NCBI RefSeq assembly: GCF_000016825.1
Contig: NC_009513.1
Location: 1,806,501-1,870,500, forward strand
Source: Limosilactobacillus reuteri subsp. reuteri
GTDB lineage: Bacteria > Bacillota > Bacilli > Lactobacillales > Lactobacillaceae
Direction: 5' to 3'
Length of the DNA stretch: 64,000 bases
A program made the position numbers and the translations under genes. Of this stretch, positions 8,160-17,150 are shown piece after piece. The notes below the pieces were generated by a model. It was given only the letters and a program-made list of their open reading frames with translations, was not told the origin of the DNA and did no database searches. Positions within the stretch are counted from its first letter, which is position 1, and each line of letters starts with the position of its first letter.

Positions 8160-8582
8160 GCCTTGTTTATTAGCACTTATCAACCACGTTATCCCATACT
8201 TATCCACAATCTGTCCCATTACATTATTTAGGACCCAATCACCAAATGGTACCGTCACACGTTGATTGTCTGATTTTGCCAAACGATTAAACAAATCACG
8301 TGCTTTATCTTCCTCTTCTTCAAAATCAAGTAAAATTGAAATTAGCGTAGATGTTTGAGGATTGCCCATCGTTGCATCTGCACAAATAATTTTTTGACCA
8401 GCAATCATAAATTCACCACGCATTGTTGTCTGGTCTAATTGATCAACTGGTAATCCAAGACTTTCCGCCTGCTCTTTTGTCAGAGCCTCGTGATATGTAA
8501 TTTGAGCGCTGAAGTCCTGTTCATAATAAGCCATTGCTTCCTTCGCATTCTCAAATGTTAGGTATGGGTATATAGCCGTCAT
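8157..8582 (-). CDS. PhnB-like VOC family (glyoxalase fold) protein
   Basis: A 141-residue protein beginning MTAIYPYLTFENAKEAMAYY, the usual opening of PhnB/3-demethylubiquinone methyltransferase-like VOC proteins. Later segments EFMIAGQKIICADA and PFGDWVLNNVMGQIVDKYGITW match the family. GGAGG lies upstream of ATG 8582 at good spacing; a longer frame has no ribosome binding site. Members of this group are mostly uncharacterised, with suspected small-molecule binding or resistance roles. It is convergent with nrdI and shares its terminator. Confidence 0.82.
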   Translation of the reverse strand: MTAIYPYLTFENAKEAMAYYEQDFSAQITYHEALTKEQAESLGLPVDQLDQTTMRGEFMIAGQKIICADATMGNPQTSTLISILLDFEEEEDKARDLFNRLAKSDNQRVTVPFGDWVLNNVMGQIVDKYGITWLISANKQG

Positions 8583-8757
8583 AGTGTTCCTCCAAAAATA
8601 TTCATTGTTGATTATATATTTTGAATCGCTTTCCGTCAAACTAGCTTCCAATTGGATTAGCCACTTCTAACCGGATATTAATCATAACGAGGGACCTATT
8701 ATGATATAATTGTCTAGTCTATTATCAAGCTAATCTTATGATGAAAGGATGAATTTT

Positions 8758-9927
8758 TTGGAAAAAATTAAAAAGCATAGCCCACTTCTAATTCTCGGAC
8801 TATTTTTCCTTGGAGTTTGTATGCGTATGCCGATTACAGCAATACCATCTGTCATTAAAGACATTGCACAAACTTTTAACGTTGAAACTACTAGCTTAGG
8901 AATTTTAACAACTATTCCACTCCTTTGTTTCGGATTACTATCATCAGTAGTTTCAGCACTCGCTCAACGAATTGGTAATGAATTAACGATTGAGTTAGCA
9001 ATGATTTTAATGTTTATTGGTTCCTATTTACGAATTTTAAATTTCTCATCGTTAATGATCGGAACAATATTAGTCGGGGCTGCCATCACTTGTATTAACG
9101 TCTTATTACCTGCAATTATTTCTGATAAGTTGCCAAATCGAATTGGTAGTGTAACAGGGATGTATAATGTCGCAATGACTTTATTTGCTGCAATTGGAGC
9201 TTACGCAATTACTCCAATTACCCACGCTACTAGTTGGCAAACTGCTGTTATCATTATTAGTATCGTTGCTTTAATTGCTGTAATTATCTGGGTACCAAAC
9301 TTACGCTATAATCAACGCGCCACTAACGAAAGCAGTTCTAATGATCGCGGAACTAACATGTGGAAAAATGCAAACGCATGGTGGTTGCTCTTATTCTTCG
9401 GAGGACAATGTTTCGTCTTCTATAGTATCGTTGCCTGGTTGCCTACAATTGCCATGGATGCCGGATTAAGCAGCGATAATGCAAGTTTAGTTGCTGGATT
9501 ATTACAGTTATTGTCAATGCCATTTGCCTTTGCAATCCCCGTAATTGCCACTAAGATGAAGAATCGGCAACCAATTATGCTATTTGCGGGAATCATTTCT
9601 TTAATTGGAACTGGAATGATGTTCTTCCCAGTAAATTCCCTTGTTTACTATATATTCGTTGCCCTATTTCTTGGTGCCGGTACAACTACTACTTTCGTTC
9701 TTGCAATGACTTTGTTCGGACTAAAGACCAAGAGTTCCACTGATACCCGAAACCTTTCTGGGATGGTCCAATCAGTAGGATATTTAATTTCTGCATTAGG
9801 TCCTATCGTTGTCGGGAACCTTTATTCACAAACACATAATTGGTTTGCAAGTTTAATCGTGATTGCTATTGCTGCTATCTTCTTTACAGTCTGTGGTGTA
9901 ATAGCAGAACGTAAACAATTTATTTAA
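8758..9927 (+). CDS. MFS transporter, CynX/NimT-like
   Basis: The 389-residue protein has about 12 membrane helices and opens with the segment GVCMRMPITAIPSVIKDI, typical of the CynX/NimT branch of the major facilitator superfamily. AAAGGA lies 8 bases before a TTG at 8758, which I prefer over the ATG at 8749 that overlaps this Shine-Dalgarno sequence. Substrates of this branch include cyanate and nitroimidazoles, but the substrate here cannot be told. It is monocistronic, ending in its own terminator. Confidence 0.82.
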   Translation: MEKIKKHSPLLILGLFFLGVCMRMPITAIPSVIKDIAQTFNVETTSLGILTTIPLLCFGLLSSVVSALAQRIGNELTIELAMILMFIGSYLRILNFSSLMIGTILVGAAITCINVLLPAIISDKLPNRIGSVTGMYNVAMTLFAAIGAYAITPITHATSWQTAVIIISIVALIAVIIWVPNLRYNQRATNESSSNDRGTNMWKNANAWWLLLFFGGQCFVFYSIVAWLPTIAMDAGLSSDNASLVAGLLQLLSMPFAFAIPVIATKMKNRQPIMLFAGIISLIGTGMMFFPVNSLVYYIFVALFLGAGTTTTFVLAMTLFGLKTKSSTDTRNLSGMVQSVGYLISALGPIVVGNLYSQTHNWFASLIVIAIAAIFFTVCGVIAERKQFI

Positions 9928-9938
9928 GATAATTTTTC

Positions 9939-9968
9939 AAAGCTGCGGAATTTTTCCCAGCTTTTTTA
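9939..9968 (+). terminator. Rho-independent terminator of the CynX-like gene
   Basis: AAAGCTG and GGAA pair with TTCC and CAGCTTT, followed by a T-run. Confidence 0.85.
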
Positions 9969-10036
9969 GTTAGTTTTGTTTTCATAAGCTATAATTACAA
10001 ATTTCTTTTAAAAGTTTTTTGATCTAGACCATTAAT

Positions 10037-10052
10037 TGATAAGCGCTTGCCA
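10037..10052. promoter_or_regulatory. Symmetric operator-like site upstream of zwf
   Basis: TGATAAGCGCTTGCCA is a TGnnAAGCGCTTnnCA dyad resembling a CcpA cre or another LacI-family operator, though the outer half-sites are one base further apart than in the usual cre. It is 158 bases upstream of the zwf start. A second cre-like core, GAAAACGTTTCC, lies near 10117. Function is inferred. Confidence 0.4.
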
Positions 10053-10209
10053 AAGGCTAATCAATAAGCCATTTATCGATGATGGTCCATTTCAACTTTC
10101 TAAGAGATCTTCTCAGAAAACGTTTCCTTTGATAGTGCAGATTGCGCTTTAAGAGTATATAATTGTCACGGTATAAGAATTTTCTGAAATTTCAGAAGGA
10201 GTGAACATT

Positions 10210-11691
10210 TTGGCTACAGAAAATAAGGCTGTCATTACATTATTTGGTGCGACTGGTGACCTTGCAAAGCGTAAACTTTATACTGCTTTGTTCAAGTTAT
10301 ATCAAAAGGGTTACCTAGCTGACCATTTTGCATTACTAGGAACTTCCCGTCGTCCATTAACTGACGAAGAATTCCAACAAATCGTTCGTGAATCTATTAG
10401 TAACATTCCAGAAACTGAGAATGGCCAAGCAGAAGCATTCTCAAAGCACTTTTTCTACAAGTCACATGATGTTACTAAACCAGAACATTACGAAATCCTT
10501 AAGCAACGCCTTGCTGAATTAGATGAACAATTTGGCGCTGAAGGCAACCGTCTCTTCTACATGTCAATGGCACCACAATTCTTCGGTACTATTGCCTTGA
10601 ATTTGAAGAAGCAAGGATTATTAACTGACAATGGTTTTAACCGTCTTGTTATTGAAAAGCCATTTGGTCGTGACTTTGAATCTGCCAAGAAGCTTAACGA
10701 TGAATTATCACAAACATTTAGTGAAAATCAAATTTTCCGGATTGACCACTACCTTGGTAAGGAAATGGTTCAAAACATTCAAGCATTACGTTTTGGTAAC
10801 ACCATGATTGAATCACTCTGGAATAATCGTTACATTGACAACATCCAAGTAACTTTAAGTGAAAAGCTTGGGGTTGAAGAACGTGCTGGTTACTATGACC
10901 AATCTGGTGCATTACGTGATATGGTGCAAAACCACATCATGCAAATTGTTGCCCAATTAGCAATGGAACAACCTGTTGCATTTACTGATGCTGATGTTCG
11001 AGTTGAAAAGATTAAGGCTCTTCGTAGTCTTCGCCTCTACACGCCATCAGAAGCAGCTGCTAACTTTGTCCGTGGACAATACGATGCTGGTGATGGAACT
11101 AACGCTTACCGTCATGAAGATGGTGTTGATCCAGAATCTGGTACTGAAACCTTTGTTGCTGCTAAGTTAATGTTTGATAACTATCGTTGGTCTGGTGTAC
11201 CATTCTACGTTCGAACTGGTAAGAAGTTAGCAGACAAGTTTACTCGTATTGATGTTGTCTTCAAGAAGCCATTAATCGATATCTTTGCTAACCCACGTTC
11301 TGAAAGTGACCAATCTCTTAACTCAAACGTATTAACTATTTTTGTTGAACCTAACTCAGGTTTTGCAATCCAATTAAATGCTAAGCGCGCGGGTCAAGGC
11401 TTCACAACAGAACCTGTTGATTTACGCTTCTTGCAAAGTGATTCTGATAAGAAGGAATCTCCAGAACCATATGAACGTCTTTTCCATGATGCACTTGAAG
11501 GTAACCACACAAACTTTGCCTCATGGGCTGAAATTGCTTATGCCTGGAAGTTCGTCGATGTTATCCGTAAACTTTGGGATATTGAAAAGCCTCAATTCCC
11601 TAACTACACTCCTGGTTCCATGGGTCCAGCAGCTTCTGACGAACTCTTGGCTCGTGATGGACGTAAGTGGGTTTATCGTTTAAATCATTAG
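10210..11691 (+). CDS. zwf: Glucose-6-phosphate 1-dehydrogenase
   Basis: The enzyme oxidises glucose 6-phosphate to 6-phosphogluconolactone with NADP, the first step of the oxidative pentose phosphate (and heterolactic) route. The 493-residue product has the N-terminal nucleotide site TLFGATGDLAKRKLY and the family signature RIDHYLGKEMVQN near residue 175. A TTG at 10210, 8 bases after AAGGAG, gives MATENKAV and is preferred over the GTG that is part of that ribosome binding site. gnd follows but has its own promoter after a terminator, so the two are adjacent rather than one obligatory operon. Confidence 0.96.
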   Translation: MATENKAVITLFGATGDLAKRKLYTALFKLYQKGYLADHFALLGTSRRPLTDEEFQQIVRESISNIPETENGQAEAFSKHFFYKSHDVTKPEHYEILKQRLAELDEQFGAEGNRLFYMSMAPQFFGTIALNLKKQGLLTDNGFNRLVIEKPFGRDFESAKKLNDELSQTFSENQIFRIDHYLGKEMVQNIQALRFGNTMIESLWNNRYIDNIQVTLSEKLGVEERAGYYDQSGALRDMVQNHIMQIVAQLAMEQPVAFTDADVRVEKIKALRSLRLYTPSEAAANFVRGQYDAGDGTNAYRHEDGVDPESGTETFVAAKLMFDNYRWSGVPFYVRTGKKLADKFTRIDVVFKKPLIDIFANPRSESDQSLNSNVLTIFVEPNSGFAIQLNAKRAGQGFTTEPVDLRFLQSDSDKKESPEPYERLFHDALEGNHTNFASWAEIAYAWKFVDVIRKLWDIEKPQFPNYTPGSMGPAASDELLARDGRKWVYRLNH

Positions 11692-11698
11692 TTACTAC

Positions 11699-11737
11699 AA
11701 GTAATTTATAGCATTCTTGCTGTAAATTACTTTTTTA
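11699..11737 (+). terminator. zwf terminator
   Basis: GTAATTTATAGC pairs with GCTGTAAATTAC (one wobble) before a T-run. Confidence 0.85.
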
Positions 11738-11760
11738 TAATAAAAATTGATGTTTAGCGT

Positions 11761-11788
11761 TTGCACTATCTTTAATTTTTGTTATAAT
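11761..11788 (+). promoter_or_regulatory. gnd promoter
   Basis: TTGCAC and TATAAT are 16 bases apart, about 45 bases before the gnd start and after the zwf terminator. Confidence 0.75.
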
Positions 11789-11834
11789 CGAGGTTGTGAA
11801 TTATATTACATAAGTATTGAGGAGAGTGACTTTA

Positions 11835-13271
11835 ATGTCTGATCAAAAAGCACAAATTGGTGTTGTTGGTTTAGCTGTTATGGGTAAGAACCTTGCACTA
11901 AACATCGAAAGTCGTGGCTTCACGGTTGGTGTATACAACCGTCACCGTAACCGTACTGACGATATGATGCGTGACCACAGCGATAAGAAGTTAGTACCTA
12001 GCTACACTGTTAAGGAATTTGTAGACTCACTAGAAAAGCCTCGTCGGATTCTTATGATGGTTAAGGCCGGTAAGCCAACTGATGCTCTTATCGACGAATT
12101 ATTGCCATTACTTGACAAGGGTGATGTTTTAATCGATGGTGGTAACACTAACTTCCACGATACTATGGCTCGTAACGCTAAGTTAGACAAGTCTGGTATC
12201 AACTTCATCGGAATGGGTGTTTCCGGTGGTGAATTAGGTGCCCTTCACGGTCCTTCACTTATGCCAGGTGGTCAAAAAGAAGCTTATGACTTAGTTGCTC
12301 CAATCCTTACTAAGATTGCTGCTAAGGCTGAAGAAGATGGCAAGCCATGTGTTGCTTACATTGGACCAAACGGTGCTGGTCACTATGTTAAGATGGTTCA
12401 CAACGGTATCGAATACGGTGATGAAGAATTAATCGACGAAAGTTACAACATCATGCGTAACGTATTAAAGATGCCTGTTGATGACATTGCTAAGACTTTT
12501 GCTGAATGGAACAAGGGTGAATTAAGCAGTTACCTTGTTGACATTACTGCTGATATCCTTACTCGTAAGGATGACCTTGGTGACGACAAGAGCAAGCCTA
12601 TTGTTGACATGATCCTTGACCGTGGTGCTAACAAGGGTACTGGTAAGTGGAGTTCAATGACTGCCCTTGATGGTGGTGCTCCTCAATCAGTTATTACAGA
12701 AGCTGTTTACGCTCGTTACATTTCAATGATGAAGGACGAACGTGTACAAGCAAGCAAGGAATTGCCTGTTGAAACTGAAGCTATTTCAATCGATGACAAG
12801 AAGGAAATGATTGAAAAAGTACGTCAAGCTCTTTACTTCGGTAAGCTTATGAGTTACGCACAAGGTTTCGAACAAATGCGGATCGACTCCGAACATTACG
12901 ACTGGAACCTTAAGTATGGTGAATTAGCTCAAATCTGGCGTGCAGGATGCATTATTCGTGCACAATTCTTACAAAACATTACTGATGCCTTCACTAAGAA
13001 CCCAGACTTGAAGAACTTGCTTCTTGATGATTACTTCAAGGATATTGCTAAGAAGTACCAAAAGGCAACTCGTGACGTTGTTGCTCTTGCTGTTAAGGCT
13101 GGTATTCCTGTTCCTTCACTTAGCGCTGCTATTAGTTACTACGACTCATACCGTTCAGAAGTGCTTCCTGCTAACTTGCTTCAAGCTCAACGTGACTACT
13201 TCGGTGCTCACACTTACGAACGTACTGACCGTCCTGGTAACTTCCACTACAGCTGGTACGAAGAACAATAA
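11835..13271 (+). CDS. gnd: NADP-dependent 6-phosphogluconate dehydrogenase (decarboxylating)
   Basis: This 478-residue enzyme converts 6-phosphogluconate to ribulose 5-phosphate and CO2, the second oxidative step after Zwf. The cofactor fold starts [15 protein letters not shown], and the active-site signature [20 protein letters not shown] lies near residue 130. The long helical C-terminal domain ends RPGNFHYSW, as in other family members. ATG 11835 follows GGAGAG at normal spacing and gives MSDQKAQ. Codon use is strongly biased, typical of a highly expressed gene. A terminator follows directly. Confidence 0.96.
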   Translation: MSDQKAQIGVVGLAVMGKNLALNIESRGFTVGVYNRHRNRTDDMMRDHSDKKLVPSYTVKEFVDSLEKPRRILMMVKAGKPTDALIDELLPLLDKGDVLIDGGNTNFHDTMARNAKLDKSGINFIGMGVSGGELGALHGPSLMPGGQKEAYDLVAPILTKIAAKAEEDGKPCVAYIGPNGAGHYVKMVHNGIEYGDEELIDESYNIMRNVLKMPVDDIAKTFAEWNKGELSSYLVDITADILTRKDDLGDDKSKPIVDMILDRGANKGTGKWSSMTALDGGAPQSVITEAVYARYISMMKDERVQASKELPVETEAISIDDKKEMIEKVRQALYFGKLMSYAQGFEQMRIDSEHYDWNLKYGELAQIWRAGCIIRAQFLQNITDAFTKNPDLKNLLLDDYFKDIAKKYQKATRDVVALAVKAGIPVPSLSAAISYYDSYRSEVLPANLLQAQRDYFGAHTYERTDRPGNFHYSWYEEQ

Positions 13272-13290
13272 TCAAATAAACTTTGATTTA

Positions 13291-13323
13291 ACGACTGAGA
13301 TCCATTCTCGGTCGTTTTTTTAT
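13291..13323 (+). terminator. gnd terminator
   Basis: ACGACTGAGA pairs with TCTCGGTCGT (one wobble) before seven T residues. Confidence 0.9.
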
Positions 13324-13381
13324 TTTGAATTTCTTAACAAGAAAATAGAAATGTGGTTTGATTAGCATAGAGGTGATTATC

Positions 13382-13648
13382 ATGAATAAAACATTTATGA
13401 GCGGCTATTACCAAGGGGTCATCGAAACAGCCCCTGCTACCCTTTCAGCCGCTAAAACAGAACAGTTAGCAATTACAATGACAATTCTCCATTTACGCCA
13501 TGCCGGAATAAACATTACATCAATCCACGATTTTCTTGTCAGGGATCTTCATGCAAATGAACGCCTTGTAAATAAATATATTAATTTAAATGCTGATGAG
13601 TTAGAAACTATTCAAGCCCAAGTTATGGCAATCGCTTTCAATCAATAA
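13382..13648 (+). CDS. Small conserved-looking protein, unknown
   Basis: An 88-residue protein starting MNKTFMSGYYQGVIE at an ATG with AGGTG 7 bases upstream. It is predicted to be soluble and helical, with a segment ITMTILHLRHAGINITSIHD that could be a helical hairpin. I do not recognise a family. It lies alone between the gnd terminator and the LacS-like promoter region. Confidence 0.65.
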   Translation: MNKTFMSGYYQGVIETAPATLSAAKTEQLAITMTILHLRHAGINITSIHDFLVRDLHANERLVNKYINLNADELETIQAQVMAIAFNQ

Positions 13649-13670
13649 TTATTTTGATATTACTTCCTTT

Positions 13671-13688
13671 TTCGTAAAACTTTACTAA
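13671..13688. promoter_or_regulatory. GalR-type operator upstream of LacS-like gene
   Basis: TTCGTAAAACTTTACTAA is a dyad with one mismatch. It has the same half-sites and spacing as TTAGTAAACTTTTACTAA in front of galK (24400-24417). It sits just upstream of the promoter of the symporter gene. Control by the GalR encoded at 20684 is inferred. Confidence 0.65.
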
Positions 13689-13695
13689 AATTGCA

Positions 13696-13724
13696 TTGAC
13701 TTTTTCTATGAAAACGCTTACTAT
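13696..13724 (+). promoter_or_regulatory. LacS-like gene promoter with internal cre site
   Basis: TTGACT and TACTAT are 17 bases apart. TGAAAACGCTTACT (13709-13722) lies between them and matches the CcpA cre consensus TGAAAACGCTTWCA at all but the last base, so CcpA binding would block the promoter. Carbon catabolite repression is inferred. Confidence 0.7.
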
Positions 13725-13770
13725 TATTCGTGTAAGATATTATATGTTGTTGTAGAAAAGGGGAGTTAAC

Positions 13771-15723
13771 ATGGATACAAAAATTGATACTGTAAAAAGT
13801 AAACAGCATGTTGCCCGTTCCCGTTTTGCCTATTCAATGGGAGCCTTCGGGCATGATGTCTTTTATGCTTTACTTTCAACGTATTTCATTATGTATGTTA
13901 CTGGACACTTATTCAATTCTAGTAACAAAGCATTCAACAATCACATGGTTCTATGGGTTACATCAATTATCGCTGTATTACGAATTGTGGAGTTGCTAGT
14001 TGACCCATTAATTGGGAACGCAATTGATCGTACTAACACACGTTGGGGTAAATTTAAGCCGTGGGTTGTCGGTGGTGGAATCATTTCAGCAATTATTTTA
14101 GCTATCTTATTCACACCAATGGGCGGTTTAAGCCTTTCTAATCCTTACCTATACCTATTGATCTTTGCTATTTTATATATCATTATGGATATCTTCTATT
14201 CATTTAATGATGTTGCCTTTTGGTCAATGATTCCTGCGCTATCATTCGATTCCCATGAACGTGATAAAATAGCTACTTTTGCGCGGGTTGGTTCTACTGT
14301 TGGAGGAAATATTGTTGGTTTTGTTATTATGCCAATGGTTTTATTCTTCTCGGCAAATCAAAATGGCGGTACCGGTGATGATCGTGGTTGGTTTATTTTT
14401 GCCGCAATTGCCGCTGCTGTTGCTGCTATTACTGCTGTTGGTGTCGGGCTTGGTACTCATGAAGAAAAGTCATTGCTTCGTGAAAACAAAGAACAAACTA
14501 AACTAAAAGACGTTTATAAAATTCTTGTCAAAAATGACCAATTATTCGCTATAGCTCTCTCATACCTATTCTATACAACAGGAATTACATTAGTTAACAG
14601 TATGGAGCTTTACTACTTTACTTATATTTTAGGTGATTCAAGGGCTTTCTCTATTCTAGGTGGATTAAACACTGTTATTGGTGTTATTTCCGTTCTTACT
14701 TTCCCTCTCTTTACTGGTAAAATTAGTCGGCGTAAATTATTTTACGGTTCAGTTTCATTACTTTTCCTCGGCTTATTAATCTTTGCATTTGCTGGTAAAT
14801 CACTCATTTTAGTTTTAGTTGGTGCAGAATTATTCTTCATTCCACAACCATTAGTATTTTTAGTTGTTTTAATGACTATTACTGATTCTGTTGAATATGG
14901 TCAACTAAAATTAGGACATCGTGACGAATCACTTACATTATCAGTTCGTCCACTGCTAGATAAGTTCGCTGGTGCTGTTTCTGGATGGATTATTGGACCA
15001 ACTACTATTATTGCTGGAATGACTGCTGGTGCGACTGCAGCAACAGTTACTGCTGCAGGTGCTGCTAAGTTTAAGCTAGTAATGTTCCTAGCCCCTGCTA
15101 TCTTGATCCTCATTAGTATATTTATCTTTGCAAAAAAGGTTAAACTTGATGAAAAGATGCACGCTAAGATCGTTGCTGAACTTGAAAAGACTTGGGGAGA
15201 TCACCTTGAAGATGCTGACAGCGACAACCCACAAACAGCATCTGTTTCCACCCCACAACCTGGTGTTACTGATATTACATCACCAGTTGCCGGTACACTT
15301 GTTAACTTAAAGGACGTTAACGATGAAAACTTTGCTTCTGGTAACATGGGTAAAGGATTCGCCATTAAACCATCTGATGGTAAAGTAATCGCTCCATTTA
15401 GCGGAACAGTACGAGCAACCTTCTCTACTCGTCACGCAATCGGGCTTGAATCCGACAATGGTATTATGTTACTGATCCACGTTGGTATTGATACCGTTAA
15501 GCTTCGTGGTACTGGATTCATTAGTTACTTTGATAAGGATCAACACTTTGATAAAGGTGATGAATTAATGGAATTCTGGGATCCAGCAATCAAGAAAGCT
15601 GGACTTGATGATACTGTTATGGTAACAGTTACTAACAGTAAAGACTTCGATATTAAATTATTGAAGGATGCTGGTGAAAAGGTAACTACTACTGATATCG
15701 TCATGGAAGTTACTAAAAAGTAA
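13771..15723 (+). CDS. lacS: LacS-like galactoside symporter with C-terminal EIIA domain
   Basis: The 650-residue protein combines a GPH-family sugar:cation symporter (residues 1-460, about 12 helices, with DPLIGNAIDRTNTRWGKFKPW after helix 2-3) and a C-terminal EIIA-Glc-like domain (about 505-645). The EIIA phospho-acceptor His is seen in LLIHVGIDTVKL near residue 570. In LacS this domain is phosphorylated by HPr and tunes transport. Lactose, galactose or raffinose-type sugars are likely; the GalR-like operator in front favours a galactose-containing substrate. No beta- or alpha-galactosidase gene is adjacent. The symbol is by homology class. Confidence 0.85.
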   Translation: MDTKIDTVKSKQHVARSRFAYSMGAFGHDVFYALLSTYFIMYVTGHLFNSSNKAFNNHMVLWVTSIIAVLRIVELLVDPLIGNAIDRTNTRWGKFKPWVVGGGIISAIILAILFTPMGGLSLSNPYLYLLIFAILYIIMDIFYSFNDVAFWSMIPALSFDSHERDKIATFARVGSTVGGNIVGFVIMPMVLFFSANQNGGTGDDRGWFIFAAIAAAVAAITAVGVGLGTHEEKSLLRENKEQTKLKDVYKILVKNDQLFAIALSYLFYTTGITLVNSMELYYFTYILGDSRAFSILGGLNTVIGVISVLTFPLFTGKISRRKLFYGSVSLLFLGLLIFAFAGKSLILVLVGAELFFIPQPLVFLVVLMTITDSVEYGQLKLGHRDESLTLSVRPLLDKFAGAVSGWIIGPTTIIAGMTAGATAATVTAAGAAKFKLVMFLAPAILILISIFIFAKKVKLDEKMHAKIVAELEKTWGDHLEDADSDNPQTASVSTPQPGVTDITSPVAGTLVNLKDVNDENFASGNMGKGFAIKPSDGKVIAPFSGTVRATFSTRHAIGLESDNGIMLLIHVGIDTVKLRGTGFISYFDKDQHFDKGDELMEFWDPAIKKAGLDDTVMVTVTNSKDFDIKLLKDAGEKVTTTDIVMEVTKK

Positions 15724-15742
15724 TTAAATATCTTCTCTGTTA

Positions 15743-15780
15743 AAAAAGGAACTGCTCTGATTCGAGCGGTTCCTTTTATT
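15743..15780 (+). terminator. Terminator of LacS-like gene
   Basis: GGAACTGCTC pairs with GAGCGGTTCC (one wobble), followed by TTTTATT. Confidence 0.9.
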
Positions 15781-15895
15781 CTAAACTAGGTTAAAGTTAC
15801 GACATTAGCAAACGAACACTAAATCGTAAAATAATTCTACCAAGGAAACTCGCTTAGTAATTTCATCTGCCACGATAACACACCCTTCATTTTTA

Positions 15896-15935
15896 TAAAA
15901 AAAGAGTTAATGGTATTATCTACCACTAACCCTCA
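15896..15935 (-). terminator. Terminator of the universal stress protein gene
   Basis: On the minus strand GTTAGTGGTA pairs with TACCATTAAC around a 5-base loop, followed by a run of seven T. Confidence 0.85.
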
Positions 15936-15952
15936 TCGATAATATTTAATGA

Positions 15953-16417
15953 CTATTTAACCTGATCTACATCAGTCCGAACAACCAGCACATCAACAGG
16001 CGCATTCCGCTTTACGTATGACGTAACTGAACCCATTACGGCTCGTTGTATCCGTGATAATCCACTAGCACCGATAATAATCATGTCGTTGTGGTGGTCA
16101 CGAGGGAAGTCAAACGAAATAATTGTCTTTGGATTACCAAGACGAATGTGGATATCAAGATTATCAAAGCCATCCTTATCCTTGGCATTTTTCAACAATT
16201 CATCAAGGTATTGCTTTGATTTATCAACTAATTGATAGGCAATACTTCCATCTGACATACCAGCAAAGTTATAAGCCATTGCTCGTGTATCGATTACATT
16301 TAAAATATCTATATGGGCACCATTACGCTTTGCGATTGCAATTGCGCGGTGCAATGCAAATTCTGATTCCTGAGAACCATCAACTGGAACTAGGATGTTT
16401 TGATATTCTTGATCCAT
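15953..16417 (-). CDS. Universal stress protein UspA family
   Basis: The 154-residue protein begins MDQEYQNILVPVDGSQESE, the first strand and ATP-side Asp of the Usp fold. It ends with the ATP-binding loop, seen as IIGASGLSRIQRAVMGSVTSYVKRNAP (about residues 115-141), the G-2x-G-9x-G-S/T pattern of nucleotide-binding Usps. ATG 16417 follows GGAGG at good spacing. The usual role is survival under stress; the partner is unknown. It is monocistronic. Confidence 0.92.
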   Translation of the reverse strand: MDQEYQNILVPVDGSQESEFALHRAIAIAKRNGAHIDILNVIDTRAMAYNFAGMSDGSIAYQLVDKSKQYLDELLKNAKDKDGFDNLDIHIRLGNPKTIISFDFPRDHHNDMIIIGASGLSRIQRAVMGSVTSYVKRNAPVDVLVVRTDVDQVK

Positions 16418-16630
16418 AGGTTTGAACCTCCAAACAAACAAGTGATATATTTACTTAAATTATACCATTTTTTTGAAGAATAAAGAGAAGGAAACCAGAA
16501 TAATACTGACTTCAGATAAAATTCAATTAATTCAAAATTTCCTAAAATTTATACTATACATTAATCTTTAATTAGAGTAATCTTAATATATCCAATATAC
16601 CTTTAATACTTGAAAGTGAGGCCGCATCTT

Positions 16631-17101
16631 ATGGACAAGATCGATAGGAAGATTATTAATCTTCTTCAAAAAAACGCCCGTGCTTCTTTGAAAGAACTCT
16701 CTAAAGAATGTTTCATTTCATCACCAGCAATTGCGGCGCGAATCAATAAGCTTGAACGAAATGGGATTATTACTGGCTACCATACAAGTGTTAACATGGA
16801 AAAAATTAACTTCCATGTTAAAGCTTTTATTCAGGTACAACTTGAGCCTCGCCAAAAGCAAGAATTTTACCCTTACATTCAACAAATCCCCAACGTGATT
16901 GAATGTAACTGTGTAACTGGTGATTATTCAGAAATTATGGAAGTTGTTTTCCCTTCTACTACCGATTTAGATGACTTCATCAATACGATTCAACAACGTT
17001 TTGGAAAGACAAGTACACAAATCGTATTTAGTACAAGCGTGGAGCACCGGGGAGTTAAGTTAGCATCAGCAAAAGATACTGCCGATTCAGAAGAAGTATA
17101 A
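16631..17101 (+). CDS. Lrp/AsnC family transcriptional regulator
   Basis: A 156-residue protein with an N-terminal helix-turn-helix (DKIDRKIINLLQKNARAS, then LKELSKECFISSPAIAARINKLE) and a C-terminal ligand-binding RAM domain (from about residue 65, VKAFIQVQL, with VIECNCVTGDYSEIMEV). Such regulators sense amino acids. ATG 16631 follows GTGAGG at 9 bases. It is convergent with the dicarboxylate/amino acid symporter gene and shares a bidirectional terminator with it. The target genes are not evident. Confidence 0.9.
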   Translation: MDKIDRKIINLLQKNARASLKELSKECFISSPAIAARINKLERNGIITGYHTSVNMEKINFHVKAFIQVQLEPRQKQEFYPYIQQIPNVIECNCVTGDYSEIMEVVFPSTTDLDDFINTIQQRFGKTSTQIVFSTSVEHRGVKLASAKDTADSEEV

Positions 17102-17150
17102 ATATAAAAGCGAAGGTGAGTACTTTTCCCATCTTCGCTTTTATATTTAT
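17099..17150. terminator. Bidirectional terminator
   Basis: AAATATAAAAGCGAAG pairs perfectly with CTTCGCTTTTATATTT, and serves the Lrp gene and the convergent symporter gene. Confidence 0.92.

Noticed and set aside
16442..16630. 6S/Lacto-usp RNA upstream of the universal stress protein gene
   Set aside because: That class occurs upstream of usp genes, but I saw no long hairpin with a central bubble in this interval.
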